Source: Bacillota bacterium (GTDB lineage Bacteria; Bacillota; Clostridia; Acetivibrionales; DTU013). From it: 64,000 nucleotides of DNA. The translations under genes were made by a program, and so were the position numbers. Of this stretch, positions 9,055-18,506 are shown one piece after another. Under the pieces are notes generated by a model, which was not told the origin of the DNA, searched no databases, and saw only the letters and a list, made by a program, of their open reading frames with translations. The stretch is taken from assembly GCA_023418915.1 (NCBI GenBank), contig JAEZYU010000064.1, forward strand, positions 62,001 to 126,000, read 5' to 3'. The first letter of the stretch is position 1; each line of letters opens with the position of its first letter.

Positions 9055-10629
9055 TTGGCGATAGCAAAAAAAGCATTTAAATCAGTAGTAATAATTATCA
9101 TATTTACCTTAGGAAGTAAAATATTAGGCCTTTTCAGAGAAGTCCTTATTGCAGCAAAATTTGGATCAGGTTTTGAGACAGACACGTTCTTCATGGCCTT
9201 AACATATATATCTTTATTAACTATATTTATAACGCAATCTATAAATACAACGCTAATTCCAATTCTTTCAGAAATAGAAGCTAGAGAGGGAAAAGAAGGA
9301 AAAATAAAATTTACTAATAACGTACTAAACCTTATTATCATTTTATCAATTATTTTTATTCTATTAGGAATGATTCTGTCTCCCTTATTAATAAAAATAT
9401 TAGCTAGCGGCTTTGAAGAGGCTCAAAGTAATCTGTTGTTACAGTTAATAAAAATAGGTCTGCCAATTATCATATTCTCATCGGTGATTGGTGTTTATAG
9501 AGGCTTTTTACAAAGTGAAAATTTATTTATTGAATCAGCTGCTGCAGATTTACCTTATAATATTGTCAACATTTTTTATTTACTATTGTTTTCCAGAATA
9601 TTTGGCATAGAGGGTCTAATGTTTGCAAGTATTGTAGCTGTCAGTTCACAACTCTTATTACAAATACGAGGACTTCAAAAGTCTGGGTATAGATTCAGTA
9701 TAATACTGGATATTAAGAATGAGTATATAAAAAAAATAGTTTATTTACTGCCACCTATACTTTTTAGTGTTTCTATCAACGACATAAACAAAGTCATAGA
9801 TAAAGCACTAGCATCTACATTAAAAGATGGTAGTATTTCTGCATTGAACTACGGCAGTACTATAAAAAATCTGATACTAAATATTTTTATATCTGCAATT
9901 ATAACAGTTGTTTTTCCAATTCTCTCAAAAGATGCAAATAACAAAGACAATTATAAAAAGTTTAAAAAGCACATAGAATTTGGAATTAATATTATTTTTA
10001 TTATTGTAATTCCTTCTACTGTAGGGATAATCATATTGGCTAAACCTATAATACAGACAGTATTTGAACGAGGAGCTTTTGATTCAATAGCAACTATAAT
10101 GTCAGCTTCTGCACTTACTTTTTACTCTCTAGGATTGATTGGGATGGCTGTTAGGTTATTTTTAGTTAAAGTGTTTTTTGCATTGCAAGATACAAAGACT
10201 CCTTTAATAAACAGTGTGATTATTGTTATAATGAATATTGGTTTAAATTTTTCATTAATTAGAATTCTTGATATAAGAGGTTTAGCTCTAGCAACTTCAT
10301 TATCTGTTACTCTGCCAATAATCTTCCTATTACACAAATTACAATTCAAAATAGGATCACTTAACATAAAGAATAATTTGATTTGTGGTGCGAAGTGTCT
10401 ATTATCTTCATTTATAATGGGATTGGTTGTTTTTGTACTATACAATAATTTGAGTAAAGTCATAGGAATAAACAGTATGGCAGATATTGTTATCTTAGCA
10501 ATTTCAATTTGTATTGGTATTTTATTATATTCTTTGCTTATATACTTTATGAAGGTGAGAGAATTTAACTGGGCAATAAAAACACTTAAGAATAAAATTT
10601 GGAATAAACAAATGTTTACTAATATGTAA
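9055..10629 (+). CDS. MurJ/MviN-family lipid-linked glycan flippase
   Basis: 524-residue polytopic protein of the MOP superfamily. The N-terminus TLGSKILGLFREVLIAAKFG is the MviN/MurJ signature (family consensus has SRxxGFxR with a lipid-II-contacting Arg), and about 13-14 hydrophobic segments follow. MurJ proteins flip lipid II; a copy inside a polysaccharide cassette lacking an obvious Wzx probably flips the lipid-linked repeat unit instead. The TTG start at 9055 is 6 nt behind GGAGG. Last gene of the A+T-rich block; base composition changes in the following 150 nt. Confidence 0.85.
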   Translation: MAIAKKAFKSVVIIIIFTLGSKILGLFREVLIAAKFGSGFETDTFFMALTYISLLTIFITQSINTTLIPILSEIEAREGKEGKIKFTNNVLNLIIILSIIFILLGMILSPLLIKILASGFEEAQSNLLLQLIKIGLPIIIFSSVIGVYRGFLQSENLFIESAAADLPYNIVNIFYLLLFSRIFGIEGLMFASIVAVSSQLLLQIRGLQKSGYRFSIILDIKNEYIKKIVYLLPPILFSVSINDINKVIDKALASTLKDGSISALNYGSTIKNLILNIFISAIITVVFPILSKDANNKDNYKKFKKHIEFGINIIFIIVIPSTVGIIILAKPIIQTVFERGAFDSIATIMSASALTFYSLGLIGMAVRLFLVKVFFALQDTKTPLINSVIIVIMNIGLNFSLIRILDIRGLALATSLSVTLPIIFLLHKLQFKIGSLNIKNNLICGAKCLLSSFIMGLVVFVLYNNLSKVIGINSMADIVILAISICIGILLYSLLIYFMKVREFNWAIKTLKNKIWNKQMFTNM

Positions 10630-10780
10630 GCTTTATTTTATAATGATTATTCATAATACTATATCCCCACTGCAAAATAGGCAATTTAGTATGTGGAGAT
10701 GGATTAGACAAATTAAAATGAAATACAGAGAAAATTTAAGACGTATGAAGAAAATGAAAGTGTATTAAGGAGGGAAAATC

Positions 10781-12145
10781 ATGTTCAAACTTGCTGTAGC
10801 TGGTACAGGTTATGTTGGCTTGGTGGCAGGGGTATGTTTTGCTGAGGTTGGCCATCATGTCACCTGTGTCGATATCGATGAAGATAAAATATATAGAATG
10901 AAGCAAGGCTTTTCACCTATATATGAAGCAGATCTCGAAGAGCTTATGCGTAAAAATTATACTGCTGGTAGGATTGAATATACTACTGATTACAAAGCTA
11001 CTTACAAAGATGCAGATGCAATTTTCATCGGTGTCGGTACACCTGAAAGGCTAGATGGGTCAGCCGACCTGTCTTATATCGCTACTGTGGCACGACAGAT
11101 AGCTGAAACAATTGAGAAGGATTGTCTTGTTGTCGTCAAGTCTACCGTACCTGTCGGCACCAATGATAAAGTTGAACAGTTTATAAGAGACTTTTTAGTC
11201 AATGATGTAAAAATCGAGATTGCATCAAATCCTGAATTTCTAGCTCAGGGTTCTGCTGTTCATGATACTTTGCATGCTGCCAGGATCATTATCGGAACCG
11301 AGAGCAAATGGGCTGAAGAAATACTCAAGAAGATATATGAGCCTTTTAATCTTCCGATTGTTTCGGTCAGCAGACGTTCTGCTGAAATGATCAAGTATGC
11401 ATCAAATGATTTTCTTGCTTTGAAGATATCATATATGAATGATATTGCTAATCTTTGTGAACTTGTAGGTGCTGATATCCAGGACGTAGCCAAAGGGATG
11501 GCTTATGACGAACGAATCGGGAAAAAATTCTTAAATGCGGGTGTAGGGTTTGGTGGATCTTGCTTCCCTAAAGATACAAAGGCTCTGGAATATCTGGCAA
11601 GGCAGCATGGATATGAACTTCGCACAGTAAAAGCAGCTATCGATGTGAATAGGGATCAAAAGACCATATTGTTAAAAAAAGCATGCAGAAGGCTCATAAC
11701 CTTTAGTGGTCTTAAGGTTGCTTTCCTCGGGCTTACTTTTAAGCCTGGTACCGATGATCTGAGAGAAGCTCCTTCACTTGAAAATATTCCGCTGCTTCTT
11801 GAGCAGGGTGCAGATGTATATGCATTCGATCCGGTTGGAACAGAAAACTTCAAAAGGAAATATCCCTCAGGTAAAAATGGTAATGGAACTGTTATATACG
11901 TAGAAAGTCCGGAAAATGCCCTTAAGGAGGCTAATGTCTGTTTTATCTTAACCGAATGGGATGAAATCAAATCAATAAAGCCGACCAAGTATAAGGAATT
12001 GATGAGAACTCCTCTTGTATATGACGGCAGAAATATTTACCATTTTGAGGATATGAAAAATGCAGGTGTTGAGTACTACTCTATCGGACGGCCTGATTAC
12101 AGTAGGGGAGAGTTTTTTACTGAAGCAGCTGCCGCTAAATGCTGA
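10781..12145 (+). CDS. ugd: UDP-glucose 6-dehydrogenase
   Basis: Converts UDP-glucose to UDP-glucuronate with two NAD+. The N-terminal Rossmann motif VAGTGYVGLVAGVCFAEVGH, substrate segment NPEFLAQGSAVHD and catalytic loop GVGFGGSCFPKDTKALEYLA (nucleophile Cys near residue 260) are all intact, and the C-terminal UDP-binding domain begins at VAFLGLTFKPGTDDLREAPS. 454 residues, slightly longer than usual because of a short C-terminal tail. Strong AGGAGGG upstream of ATG. The 4-epimerase gene follows after 21 nt, forming a UDP-GlcA to UDP-GalA branch. Base composition is less A+T-rich than in the preceding genes. Confidence 0.95.
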   Translation: MFKLAVAGTGYVGLVAGVCFAEVGHHVTCVDIDEDKIYRMKQGFSPIYEADLEELMRKNYTAGRIEYTTDYKATYKDADAIFIGVGTPERLDGSADLSYIATVARQIAETIEKDCLVVVKSTVPVGTNDKVEQFIRDFLVNDVKIEIASNPEFLAQGSAVHDTLHAARIIIGTESKWAEEILKKIYEPFNLPIVSVSRRSAEMIKYASNDFLALKISYMNDIANLCELVGADIQDVAKGMAYDERIGKKFLNAGVGFGGSCFPKDTKALEYLARQHGYELRTVKAAIDVNRDQKTILLKKACRRLITFSGLKVAFLGLTFKPGTDDLREAPSLENIPLLLEQGADVYAFDPVGTENFKRKYPSGKNGNGTVIYVESPENALKEANVCFILTEWDEIKSIKPTKYKELMRTPLVYDGRNIYHFEDMKNAGVEYYSIGRPDYSRGEFFTEAAAAKC

Positions 12146-12166
12146 AAACGTTTATAGGAGAGATAA

Positions 12167-13201
12167 ATGGATCATAGATATCTGCTTACAAACAGAAAGG
12201 TATTAGTAACAGGTTCAGCGGGTTTTATTGGCTGTTTTTTAGCCAAAAAGCTGCTTGAACTTGGATGTAATATTACAGGTATAGATAATCTCAATAATTA
12301 TTATGATGTTGGTCTTAAGCATGCTCGGCTTAAGCTTCTAGAATCCTATAAACAATTCCGGTCTATAGAAGCAGATATTTCTGATAAGGATCGGTTAGTT
12401 GAGATTTTTGAAGAATATAAGCCTGATATAGTTGTTAATCTTGCAGCTCAGGCCGGGGTCAGGTATTCGTTTGATAATCCGGATGCCTATATAAGGAGCA
12501 ATATAATCGGCTTTTTTAATATTCTTGAAGCCTGCCGTCGATTCAAAGTTGCGCACCTTGTCTATGCCTCATCCAGTTCTGTATATGGCAATAATCAAAA
12601 GGTTCCGTTTGAAGAATCCGATTTTGTCGATAATCCTGTATCTCTATATGCGGCAAGCAAGAAATCAAATGAGCTAATGGCATATACATATAGCCATCTC
12701 TTCGATATACCGGCAACAGGGTTGAGGTTTTTTACTGTATATGGACCAATGGGCAGGCCTGATATGGCATACTATAGTTTTACAAACAGCTATTTTAAGG
12801 GTGAACCGATTAGAATATTTAATAATGGTGATTTTGAGAATGACCTTTACAGAGATTTCACCTACATTGATGATATAGTGGAAGGGATTATCAGGGTCAT
12901 GGTAAAACCTCCAGTCAAGTCCGGTAATATAGCAGCTCACAAAATTTATAACTTAGGTAATAATTGTCCTGTTAGGCTGAAGCTGTTTGTGGACACTTTA
13001 GAAGAAGCACTAAGTAAAGTACTCGGCAGAAAAATTATTTTTAATAAGGTATATGAACCATTTAAGCCTGGAGATGTTAAGGCGACATATGCATCTATCG
13101 ATTTACTGCAATGTGACATAGGATTTAGACCTTCGACTCCACTTGTGGAAGGACTGCAAAAGTTTGCTGAATGGTATGTGGAGTATTATAGGGTGAGATA
13201 A
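12167..13201 (+). CDS. UDP-glucuronate 4-epimerase (extended SDR)
   Basis: NAD-dependent epimerase of the CapI/WbpP-like group. Seen: VLVTGSAGFIGCFLAKKLLE (GxxGxxG NAD-binding motif), GIDNLNNYYDVGLKHARL, which is characteristic of UDP-glucuronate epimerases, the catalytic YAASK (Tyr near residue 162) with an upstream SSSSVYG, and RFFTVYGPMGRPDMAYYSFT. 344 residues. Directly follows ugd, so it probably converts UDP-GlcA to UDP-GalA for the polysaccharide. UDP-GlcNAc or UDP-GalNAcA as substrate cannot be excluded. Confidence 0.9.
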   Translation: MDHRYLLTNRKVLVTGSAGFIGCFLAKKLLELGCNITGIDNLNNYYDVGLKHARLKLLESYKQFRSIEADISDKDRLVEIFEEYKPDIVVNLAAQAGVRYSFDNPDAYIRSNIIGFFNILEACRRFKVAHLVYASSSSVYGNNQKVPFEESDFVDNPVSLYAASKKSNELMAYTYSHLFDIPATGLRFFTVYGPMGRPDMAYYSFTNSYFKGEPIRIFNNGDFENDLYRDFTYIDDIVEGIIRVMVKPPVKSGNIAAHKIYNLGNNCPVRLKLFVDTLEEALSKVLGRKIIFNKVYEPFKPGDVKATYASIDLLQCDIGFRPSTPLVEGLQKFAEWYVEYYRVR

Positions 13202-13254
13202 AGTATATATACTGATAAGCTTATAAATTATGAAATGAAGACAATGAGGTACTG

Positions 13255-14499
13255 GTGGAATTTTTTGATATTAACCAGAAAATTTTAGTTTCAATATTAT
13301 CTGCAGGTATAAGAAACGTGCAGCCTGCCTTATCATGTGGTAATAACGTTGATTGGCAGGCTGTTACTTTTGAAGCTGCCAGACATAAGGTGACTGCACT
13401 TGTATATTACTCTATGATACAATGTAATGGCATCCAGGTGCCAGATAATATCAAAGAGGAATTTAGAAAGTATAGTCTTTATGAGATTGCAGAACAGGAC
13501 AAAAACTACCTGGCATTTGGAGAAATACTCAGAAAATTGACTTTTTCAAACATTTCAGTAATTGTGCTAAAGGGTTTGTTTTTAAGAGATCTCTATCATG
13601 ACCCCTGTCTTCGGTCCATGTGTGATTATGATGTTTTAATCAGATCTGATGACTTTGAAAAGGTAGCTGTCATAATGGAGAATGCCGGATATGAAAAGGT
13701 TTATGATAAAGATAAACACGTTGCATATGTTCATTCCAGACTTATGAGAGTAGAATTTCATAAGACATTGATTTCAACTGATCGATATGAGAACTTAGCT
13801 GAGTTTGAGGAAAAGGTTTGGAAGGACGTAATACCCACAAAGGTTAGCGGAGTAAAGGTACTATCTCTTAGTCCTACAGATCATGCAGTATATCTTGTGT
13901 TACATATGGCAACTCATACTAAAGGCGGGGGCTTTGGGTTGAGGCAGCTTTGTGACTGGGTATTATTTATCGAAACATATGAACAGGAAATTGACTGGAA
14001 TACGTTTGACAGATACATAAAATCAATGGGCATGGAAATATTCACACAGGCATTGTTTGAAACATGTCGTCAGTTTTTTAATCTGGAAGTGCCACAAGGA
14101 TGGAGAACTGAAGATAAAAGCCAGCAGGAGGTTGTTAACAGCCTTATACAGGATATATTCGACAGCGGTGTATTTGGAAAGGATGGCAGAGACCGCATTA
14201 CAGCAAACAGGATGATTTACTACACCGGAGGTGCTGAAGCGAAGACGCCAAAGCAAAAAATGAGGGCTCTCTTCATTTTACTGTTTCCGAAAGCTGAAAA
14301 ATTAGATGTAAGATTTGAATATGCCAGAAAGCATCGCTTTCTTCTGCCTGTTGCATGGCTGCATAGATTTGTTCACACGATAGTTAGAAAAGACATTGAT
14401 ATATTTGAAAAGATATCTGTACTTAGACCAAAGAGAGCAGCAGAAATTTGTACAAACAGAAGCTTGTTGCTTGAACAGCTTGGGCTTCTTAAAAAGTAA
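13255..14499 (+). CDS. PF14907-type nucleotidyltransferase family protein
   Basis: Has the fold markers of the uncharacterised nucleotidyltransferase family: VIVLKGLFLRDLYHDPCLRS followed by MCDYDVLI (metal-binding D-x-D) and VEFHKTL, with a helical C-terminal half carrying HMATHTKGGGFGLRQLCDW. Members occur beside HPr-kinase-like and PqqD-like genes in some peptide-modification and surface-polysaccharide clusters. Those partners are encoded here 4-8 kb downstream on the opposite strand. GTG start with GAGGT 5 nt upstream. 414 residues. Biochemical role unknown; it may act with the RiPP-like operon or with the polysaccharide genes. Confidence 0.75.
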   Translation: MEFFDINQKILVSILSAGIRNVQPALSCGNNVDWQAVTFEAARHKVTALVYYSMIQCNGIQVPDNIKEEFRKYSLYEIAEQDKNYLAFGEILRKLTFSNISVIVLKGLFLRDLYHDPCLRSMCDYDVLIRSDDFEKVAVIMENAGYEKVYDKDKHVAYVHSRLMRVEFHKTLISTDRYENLAEFEEKVWKDVIPTKVSGVKVLSLSPTDHAVYLVLHMATHTKGGGFGLRQLCDWVLFIETYEQEIDWNTFDRYIKSMGMEIFTQALFETCRQFFNLEVPQGWRTEDKSQQEVVNSLIQDIFDSGVFGKDGRDRITANRMIYYTGGAEAKTPKQKMRALFILLFPKAEKLDVRFEYARKHRFLLPVAWLHRFVHTIVRKDIDIFEKISVLRPKRAAEICTNRSLLLEQLGLLKK

Positions 14500-14604
14500 T
14501 TTTCGCATGAATTTTTTCTTTCAATAGAATGCTAAGTAAAAATAATGTATAATGATGTCAACTGATACAAATCTATAATATAATTTACATAAAAGGGGTA
14601 TTGT

Positions 14605-15306
14605 ATGGAGATTAAGAGGTATATCCAAATAGTATTAAAAAAGCTCTGGCTTGTTATACTGGTTCCTGTACTAGTGGGTGCTATAGCAGGCTATATGAAC
14701 TTTTTCGTGTACGAGCCTATATATCAGGCGGAAACGACGCTTCTTATAACAGGCCTATCAAACAGCGGTGAAGAGGATACATCTGCTTTGAGGTTAGAAG
14801 ATATTGCGGCAGGGCAGGTACTGATTTTCGAGTATTCGGCCATAATATCGAGCAATCGCGTGACTGGCGCTGTACTCAACAAGTTGAATGATCCAGATAT
14901 CACGCAGGATGATCTGAGGAATATGATGTCCATCAGTGCAGTGAATGATACCAGGATAATAGCTATAACTGTCACGCATAATGATCCTGCAAAAGCAGCA
15001 CAGATTGCAGACGTTTTGGCGGAAGAATTCTCTCAAGTAGTCGTAGGACTGTACAGGATAGAAAATGTAGACATCATAGACAAAGCACAAGTACCGATAA
15101 GCCCTGTTGGTCCTGCTAAAATGAGAAATACGGTATTGGCTGCTTTTGCAGCAGGCATGTTTGCTGTCGGACTTGTGGTATTGCTGGATTTCCTGAACAC
15201 AAAAATCAAAACCTCCGAGGACGTGGAGAATCATCTCGGGCTGAGCGTGATAGGAAGTATCCCTGTAAATGTGCTGGTTACGAGGAGGGGAAGAGCAAAT
15301 GAGTGA
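14605..15306 (+). CDS. Wzz/YveK-family chain-length determinant and kinase modulator
   Basis: 233-residue membrane adaptor of the CapA/YveK type, partner of a BY-kinase. An N-terminal membrane segment (LWLVILVPVLVGAIAGYMNF) and a C-terminal one (TVLAAFAAGMFAVGLVVLLD) flank an extracytoplasmic domain, with the typical AQVPISPVGPAKMRN proline-rich stretch just before the second segment. ATG follows AAGGGG. TATAAT boxes occur at 14548-14553 and 14574-14579 in the 105-nt upstream gap, but neither has a good -35, so a local promoter is only possible. The 3' end overlaps the kinase gene by 8 nt. Confidence 0.88.
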   Translation: MEIKRYIQIVLKKLWLVILVPVLVGAIAGYMNFFVYEPIYQAETTLLITGLSNSGEEDTSALRLEDIAAGQVLIFEYSAIISSNRVTGAVLNKLNDPDITQDDLRNMMSISAVNDTRIIAITVTHNDPAKAAQIADVLAEEFSQVVVGLYRIENVDIIDKAQVPISPVGPAKMRNTVLAAFAAGMFAVGLVVLLDFLNTKIKTSEDVENHLGLSVIGSIPVNVLVTRRGRANE

Positions 15307-16027
15307 AAAGGTGATTTTGACAAATAAGGTCAGTGAACCGGTAGAAGAGGCCATAAGGTCACTGAGGACCAATATACAGTTCTGTAATACAGACAAGGTA
15401 GTTAAGACCATCTGTCTGACAAGCTGTGTGCCAAATGAAGGGAAATCATCCACTTCGATTAGTCTTGCTGTATCGATGGCTGAAGATGGCAAGAGGGTAG
15501 TACATATTGATGCCGATATGAGAAAACCGAAGTTGTATAAGGATATAATGTCAAAGTACAATGTCGGTCTGTCGAATTACCTTTCAGGGATGGCCGAGCT
15601 TGAGGAGGCCATCAGCGAGACAAACATCAACAACCTTCATGTCATATTATGCGGTCCGAAGCCTCCAAATCCCGCTGAGTTGCTTGGAACAGAGCGGTTC
15701 AAACTGATGCTTACAGCTCTGAAGGAAAAATACGATTATGTGATAATAGATACCCCGCCCCTCGGCAGTATGATCGATGCTGCTATTGTCGCTTCACTGA
15801 CGGATGGTGCCGTTATGCTTATCGAATATAATACTGTTGACTATAAGAAAGCGGCAATGGTGAAGGAACAGCTTGAAAAGGCGAATGCAAGGATTCTTGG
15901 TGTGGTTATGAATAAAATACCCAGAAGAGAATACAAGCAGTACTATTATTACGACTATGACTACTATTATAAAAAGAACTCGAAGAAGCGCAGGCAGGCG
16001 GAAAATACCGCTGATACCGCTGTTTAG
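15299..16027 (+). CDS. BY-kinase (CpsD/CapB/YwqD-type tyrosine autokinase)
   Basis: Bacterial tyrosine kinase that autophosphorylates and tunes polysaccharide chain length with Wzz. Seen: Walker A CVPNEGKSSTS (about residues 43-51), Walker A' VVHIDADMRKPK, Walker B YVIIDTPPLGS, and a C-terminal tyrosine cluster in QYYYYDYDYYYKK. I chose ATG 15299 (GAGGAGGGG 8 nt upstream, 8-nt overlap with the adaptor gene) instead of the in-frame GTG at 15269. 242 residues. Dephosphorylation is expected from the PHP phosphatase encoded next. Confidence 0.92.
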   Translation: MSEKVILTNKVSEPVEEAIRSLRTNIQFCNTDKVVKTICLTSCVPNEGKSSTSISLAVSMAEDGKRVVHIDADMRKPKLYKDIMSKYNVGLSNYLSGMAELEEAISETNINNLHVILCGPKPPNPAELLGTERFKLMLTALKEKYDYVIIDTPPLGSMIDAAIVASLTDGAVMLIEYNTVDYKKAAMVKEQLEKANARILGVVMNKIPRREYKQYYYYDYDYYYKKNSKKRRQAENTADTAV

Positions 16028-16040
16028 CTGAGGATCTGTG

Positions 16041-16766
16041 ATGATAGATATTCACTCTCATATCCTGCCGGGTGTCGATGATGGACCGTCGACAAAGGGA
16101 GAGGCTCTGCAGATATTATCTGAAGCTCAAAAGGCCGGTGTAAAAACGATAATAGCTACGCCTCACTATTCCCGGGGGCTTTATGAAAATGGAATGGTAG
16201 AGCAGGTTTATGATGTAATGCGAAGTGAAGCGCTGCGCTTTGGTATAGAGCTGCTCAGGGGATACGAGATTAAGATCCATCATTATCCTGCCAGAATGCC
16301 TGTGGATTTCAGTGATCTGGATCTGTCAGGCACAAAGTTCATATTACTTGAACTACCGCTGGATAAAGTGCCTTCATATGCACCTGAGCAGATATACAAG
16401 CTTCAGCTAAAAGGCTTTGTGCCGATAATAGCCCACCCCGAGAGGTGCAGAAGGCTTTCGCTTGATAAGGAGCTGTTTGATGAGCTGTATGATGCCGGAT
16501 GTCTGATGCAGGTAGATGCAGCAAGCATAATCGGTGTCAATGGGGCAAGGGCGAAGCGCTTTGCCAGAAAGCTGATAAAAATGAACGTGGCTTCATTTGT
16601 CGCATCTGACGCTCATAATCCGGAAGGATACTCCAAGTGGTATTGCGAAGCATATAAGAGAGTGGTAAAGTGGTTAGGTACAATTGAGGCTGATGATTTG
16701 TTTAACAATAATGCCGAAAGGATATTTGGATGCGTTGCTGCCGTCAGCTCAGAAGTATCGAAGTAA
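16041..16766 (+). CDS. CpsB/YwqE-family PHP-type tyrosine-protein phosphatase
   Basis: Mn-dependent phosphatase that removes phosphate from the BY-kinase tyrosine cluster. PHP-fold metal motifs are visible: IDIHSHILPGVDDGP at the N-terminus, IIATPHYS, PIIAHPERCR and a late FVASDAHNPEG. ATG 16041 follows AGGA by 6 nt; the GTG immediately before it (16038) is the only other start. About 241 residues. Last gene of the polysaccharide run on this strand. A terminator hairpin follows and reaches into the 3' end of the convergent ABC exporter gene. Confidence 0.92.
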   Translation: MIDIHSHILPGVDDGPSTKGEALQILSEAQKAGVKTIIATPHYSRGLYENGMVEQVYDVMRSEALRFGIELLRGYEIKIHHYPARMPVDFSDLDLSGTKFILLELPLDKVPSYAPEQIYKLQLKGFVPIIAHPERCRRLSLDKELFDELYDAGCLMQVDAASIIGVNGARAKRFARKLIKMNVASFVASDAHNPEGYSKWYCEAYKRVVKWLGTIEADDLFNNNAERIFGCVAAVSSEVSK

Positions 16767-16805
16767 CAATAAGTATCGCTAAGCCATGTATAAAAGTGCT
16801 GTATG

Positions 16806-16849
16806 AAGGCTGTATCAGAGGATAGATTTCTCGGTGATGCAGCCTTTTT
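16806..16849 (+). terminator. rho-independent terminator after the cps operon
   Basis: A 12-bp stem with one G-T pair (arms 16806-16817 and 16835-16846), 17-nt loop, then a run of T on the + strand. It lies 40 nt after the phosphatase stop and overlaps the last codons of the convergent exporter gene. No T-run follows in the minus direction, so it should act mainly on the plus-strand transcript. Confidence 0.7.
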
Positions 16850-18506
16850 CTATTGTGAGTATCTTGTCACAAAAATCCAGCGCTGCTTTGCGGTGGGTTA
16901 TTATGATGCAGGTAGGCCGAGGCTTGATGGATGCCAGTGATTCGAGCACATCCAGCTCGGTTGCCGAGTCCAGTGCCGATGTGGCTTCATCCAGTATCAA
17001 GACGGGCTTTGCGCTCAGCAGAGCGCGTGCGATGGCGATGCGCTGGGCCTGACCTTCTGAGAGGCCGTATCCGTTTTCTCCTATCTTTGTTTCCGCCTTT
17101 TCTGGCAAACTCTCTATGAAACCCCATATGCAAGCTTTTTTTAAGGCTTCAGCCATTTCCTCCTGTGTTGCTTCATTATTCCCAAGCAGTACATTTTCGG
17201 CTATTGTACCGGAAAACAGGGTGTTGCCCTGAGGGACATATGAGATCAGCGAGCGTGTAACAGGTCCCGTAGCAGTGAGCTCGCCGGTCTCGGGATCGTA
17301 GAATGAAAGGCATCCGCTCTCAGGCTCAAGTAATGACAGCAGCAGGCGTGTGACTGTGGTTTTACCTTCGCCGGAGGCTCCTACGATTGCTGTAAATTGA
17401 CCCGGCTTTATATCAAAGCTTGCTTTGTCGAAAACTACTGAATCCTTATCATATCGAAATCCAAGTTTATCGGCTCTGATCCCGGCAGAAGCCCAATTAA
17501 GCTGATCTTCTGATGAAGCCTCCTCATCGATGTCATATAGGCTGATAAGCCGCCCGGCAGATGCGTACATCATAATGATCTGCGGTACCACATAGGCCAT
17601 TCCGACGAATGGCTCCTGTATTTTTCCCACTAACTGAAGATAGACAGTTATCGTCCCAAAGGTGGCATTACCTCTGGATAGCTGTACAGAGCCCCATAAT
17701 ATTGCCAGAAGGAAGCCGAGCCAGTATGAAAGCGTAAGAAGAGCCGATGAGACAGCAGTGACCTTGCTCCTTTTTAATATCCAGCCCAACTTTTTGTCAA
17801 GCAGAGAGGAAAGGAGAGTGTTGCTTCCGGTCTCAAGTCTGAAAGCCCTTACTACCTGCATATTTTTGAGCCTCTCTTGTATGAAGCCCCTGGATTCGCT
17901 TTCTGTCTCCTGGAGCCGCAGGTGGTATTCCGACAGCTTTCGGCTGAAAAGCCTGGTCAGGATTATCGACAGGGGTCCTAGTATAAATGCTGTAAGCGCC
18001 AGATACGGATCGAATATGATCAGGACAATGGCTGAAGCGCAAAGGGAGAAAAACAGGCCGATTATTGATGGAATGGCCATGGTTATGCTGGTGACTACTG
18101 TTTCGATATCGTTTGTCATTCTTGTGAGCAGATCTCCCGTATGGTATCTTGTAAATTCGATCCAACGCGCTCTTGAGAGCTTGGCAAAGAGTTCTCTTCG
18201 GAGCTTGTTTGATAATGAAACAGATATTTTTGTAGAGAATACCTTTAGGTATGATTCCATCACTGTCTGCAATATCACGATGCCTATGATCGTAAGACCT
18301 GATATCATCAGACTGTCTAACAGACCGTATTGTGCCGAATCAAACAACTTTTTTGTCTCCAGCGCTATAAGGACCGCTGTGAGGGATGATACTATCCCGG
18401 CTGCCACCAATAGCAAAAGAGGAAGAAATGATGATTTGGTCTTTCCGACAATCCATTTGGTGTATTTTATGATTTTTTTCAGTAAGGCTTTATTTCTTTC
18501 TGACAT
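16815..18506 (-). CDS. ABC transporter, fused permease/ATPase (RiPP exporter)
   Basis: Half-transporter of the exporter type: about five to six membrane segments in residues 1-310, then the ATPase domain with Walker A GASGEGKTT (about residues 374-382), signature LSEGQAQRIAIARALL (LSEGQ in place of LSGGQ) and Walker B VLILDEATSALD, then the H-loop IIITHRKA. 563 residues; no N-terminal C39 peptidase, so leader removal would need another enzyme, plausibly the S26-like peptidase encoded just upstream. Its start overlaps that gene's end by 17 nt. Last gene of the minus-strand RiPP-like operon. Probably exports the modified peptide. Confidence 0.9.
   Translation of the reverse strand: MSERNKALLKKIIKYTKWIVGKTKSSFLPLLLLVAAGIVSSLTAVLIALETKKLFDSAQYGLLDSLMISGLTIIGIVILQTVMESYLKVFSTKISVSLSNKLRRELFAKLSRARWIEFTRYHTGDLLTRMTNDIETVVTSITMAIPSIIGLFFSLCASAIVLIIFDPYLALTAFILGPLSIILTRLFSRKLSEYHLRLQETESESRGFIQERLKNMQVVRAFRLETGSNTLLSSLLDKKLGWILKRSKVTAVSSALLTLSYWLGFLLAILWGSVQLSRGNATFGTITVYLQLVGKIQEPFVGMAYVVPQIIMMYASAGRLISLYDIDEEASSEDQLNWASAGIRADKLGFRYDKDSVVFDKASFDIKPGQFTAIVGASGEGKTTVTRLLLSLLEPESGCLSFYDPETGELTATGPVTRSLISYVPQGNTLFSGTIAENVLLGNNEATQEEMAEALKKACIWGFIESLPEKAETKIGENGYGLSEGQAQRIAIARALLSAKPVLILDEATSALDSATELDVLESLASIKPRPTCIIITHRKAALDFCDKILTIEKGCITEKSIL

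Noticed and set aside
14794..15561. 255-codon minus-strand ORF across wzz and the BY-kinase gene
   Set aside because: Antisense to two well-supported overlapping genes; composition rich in Cys, His and Tyr typical of shadow frames.
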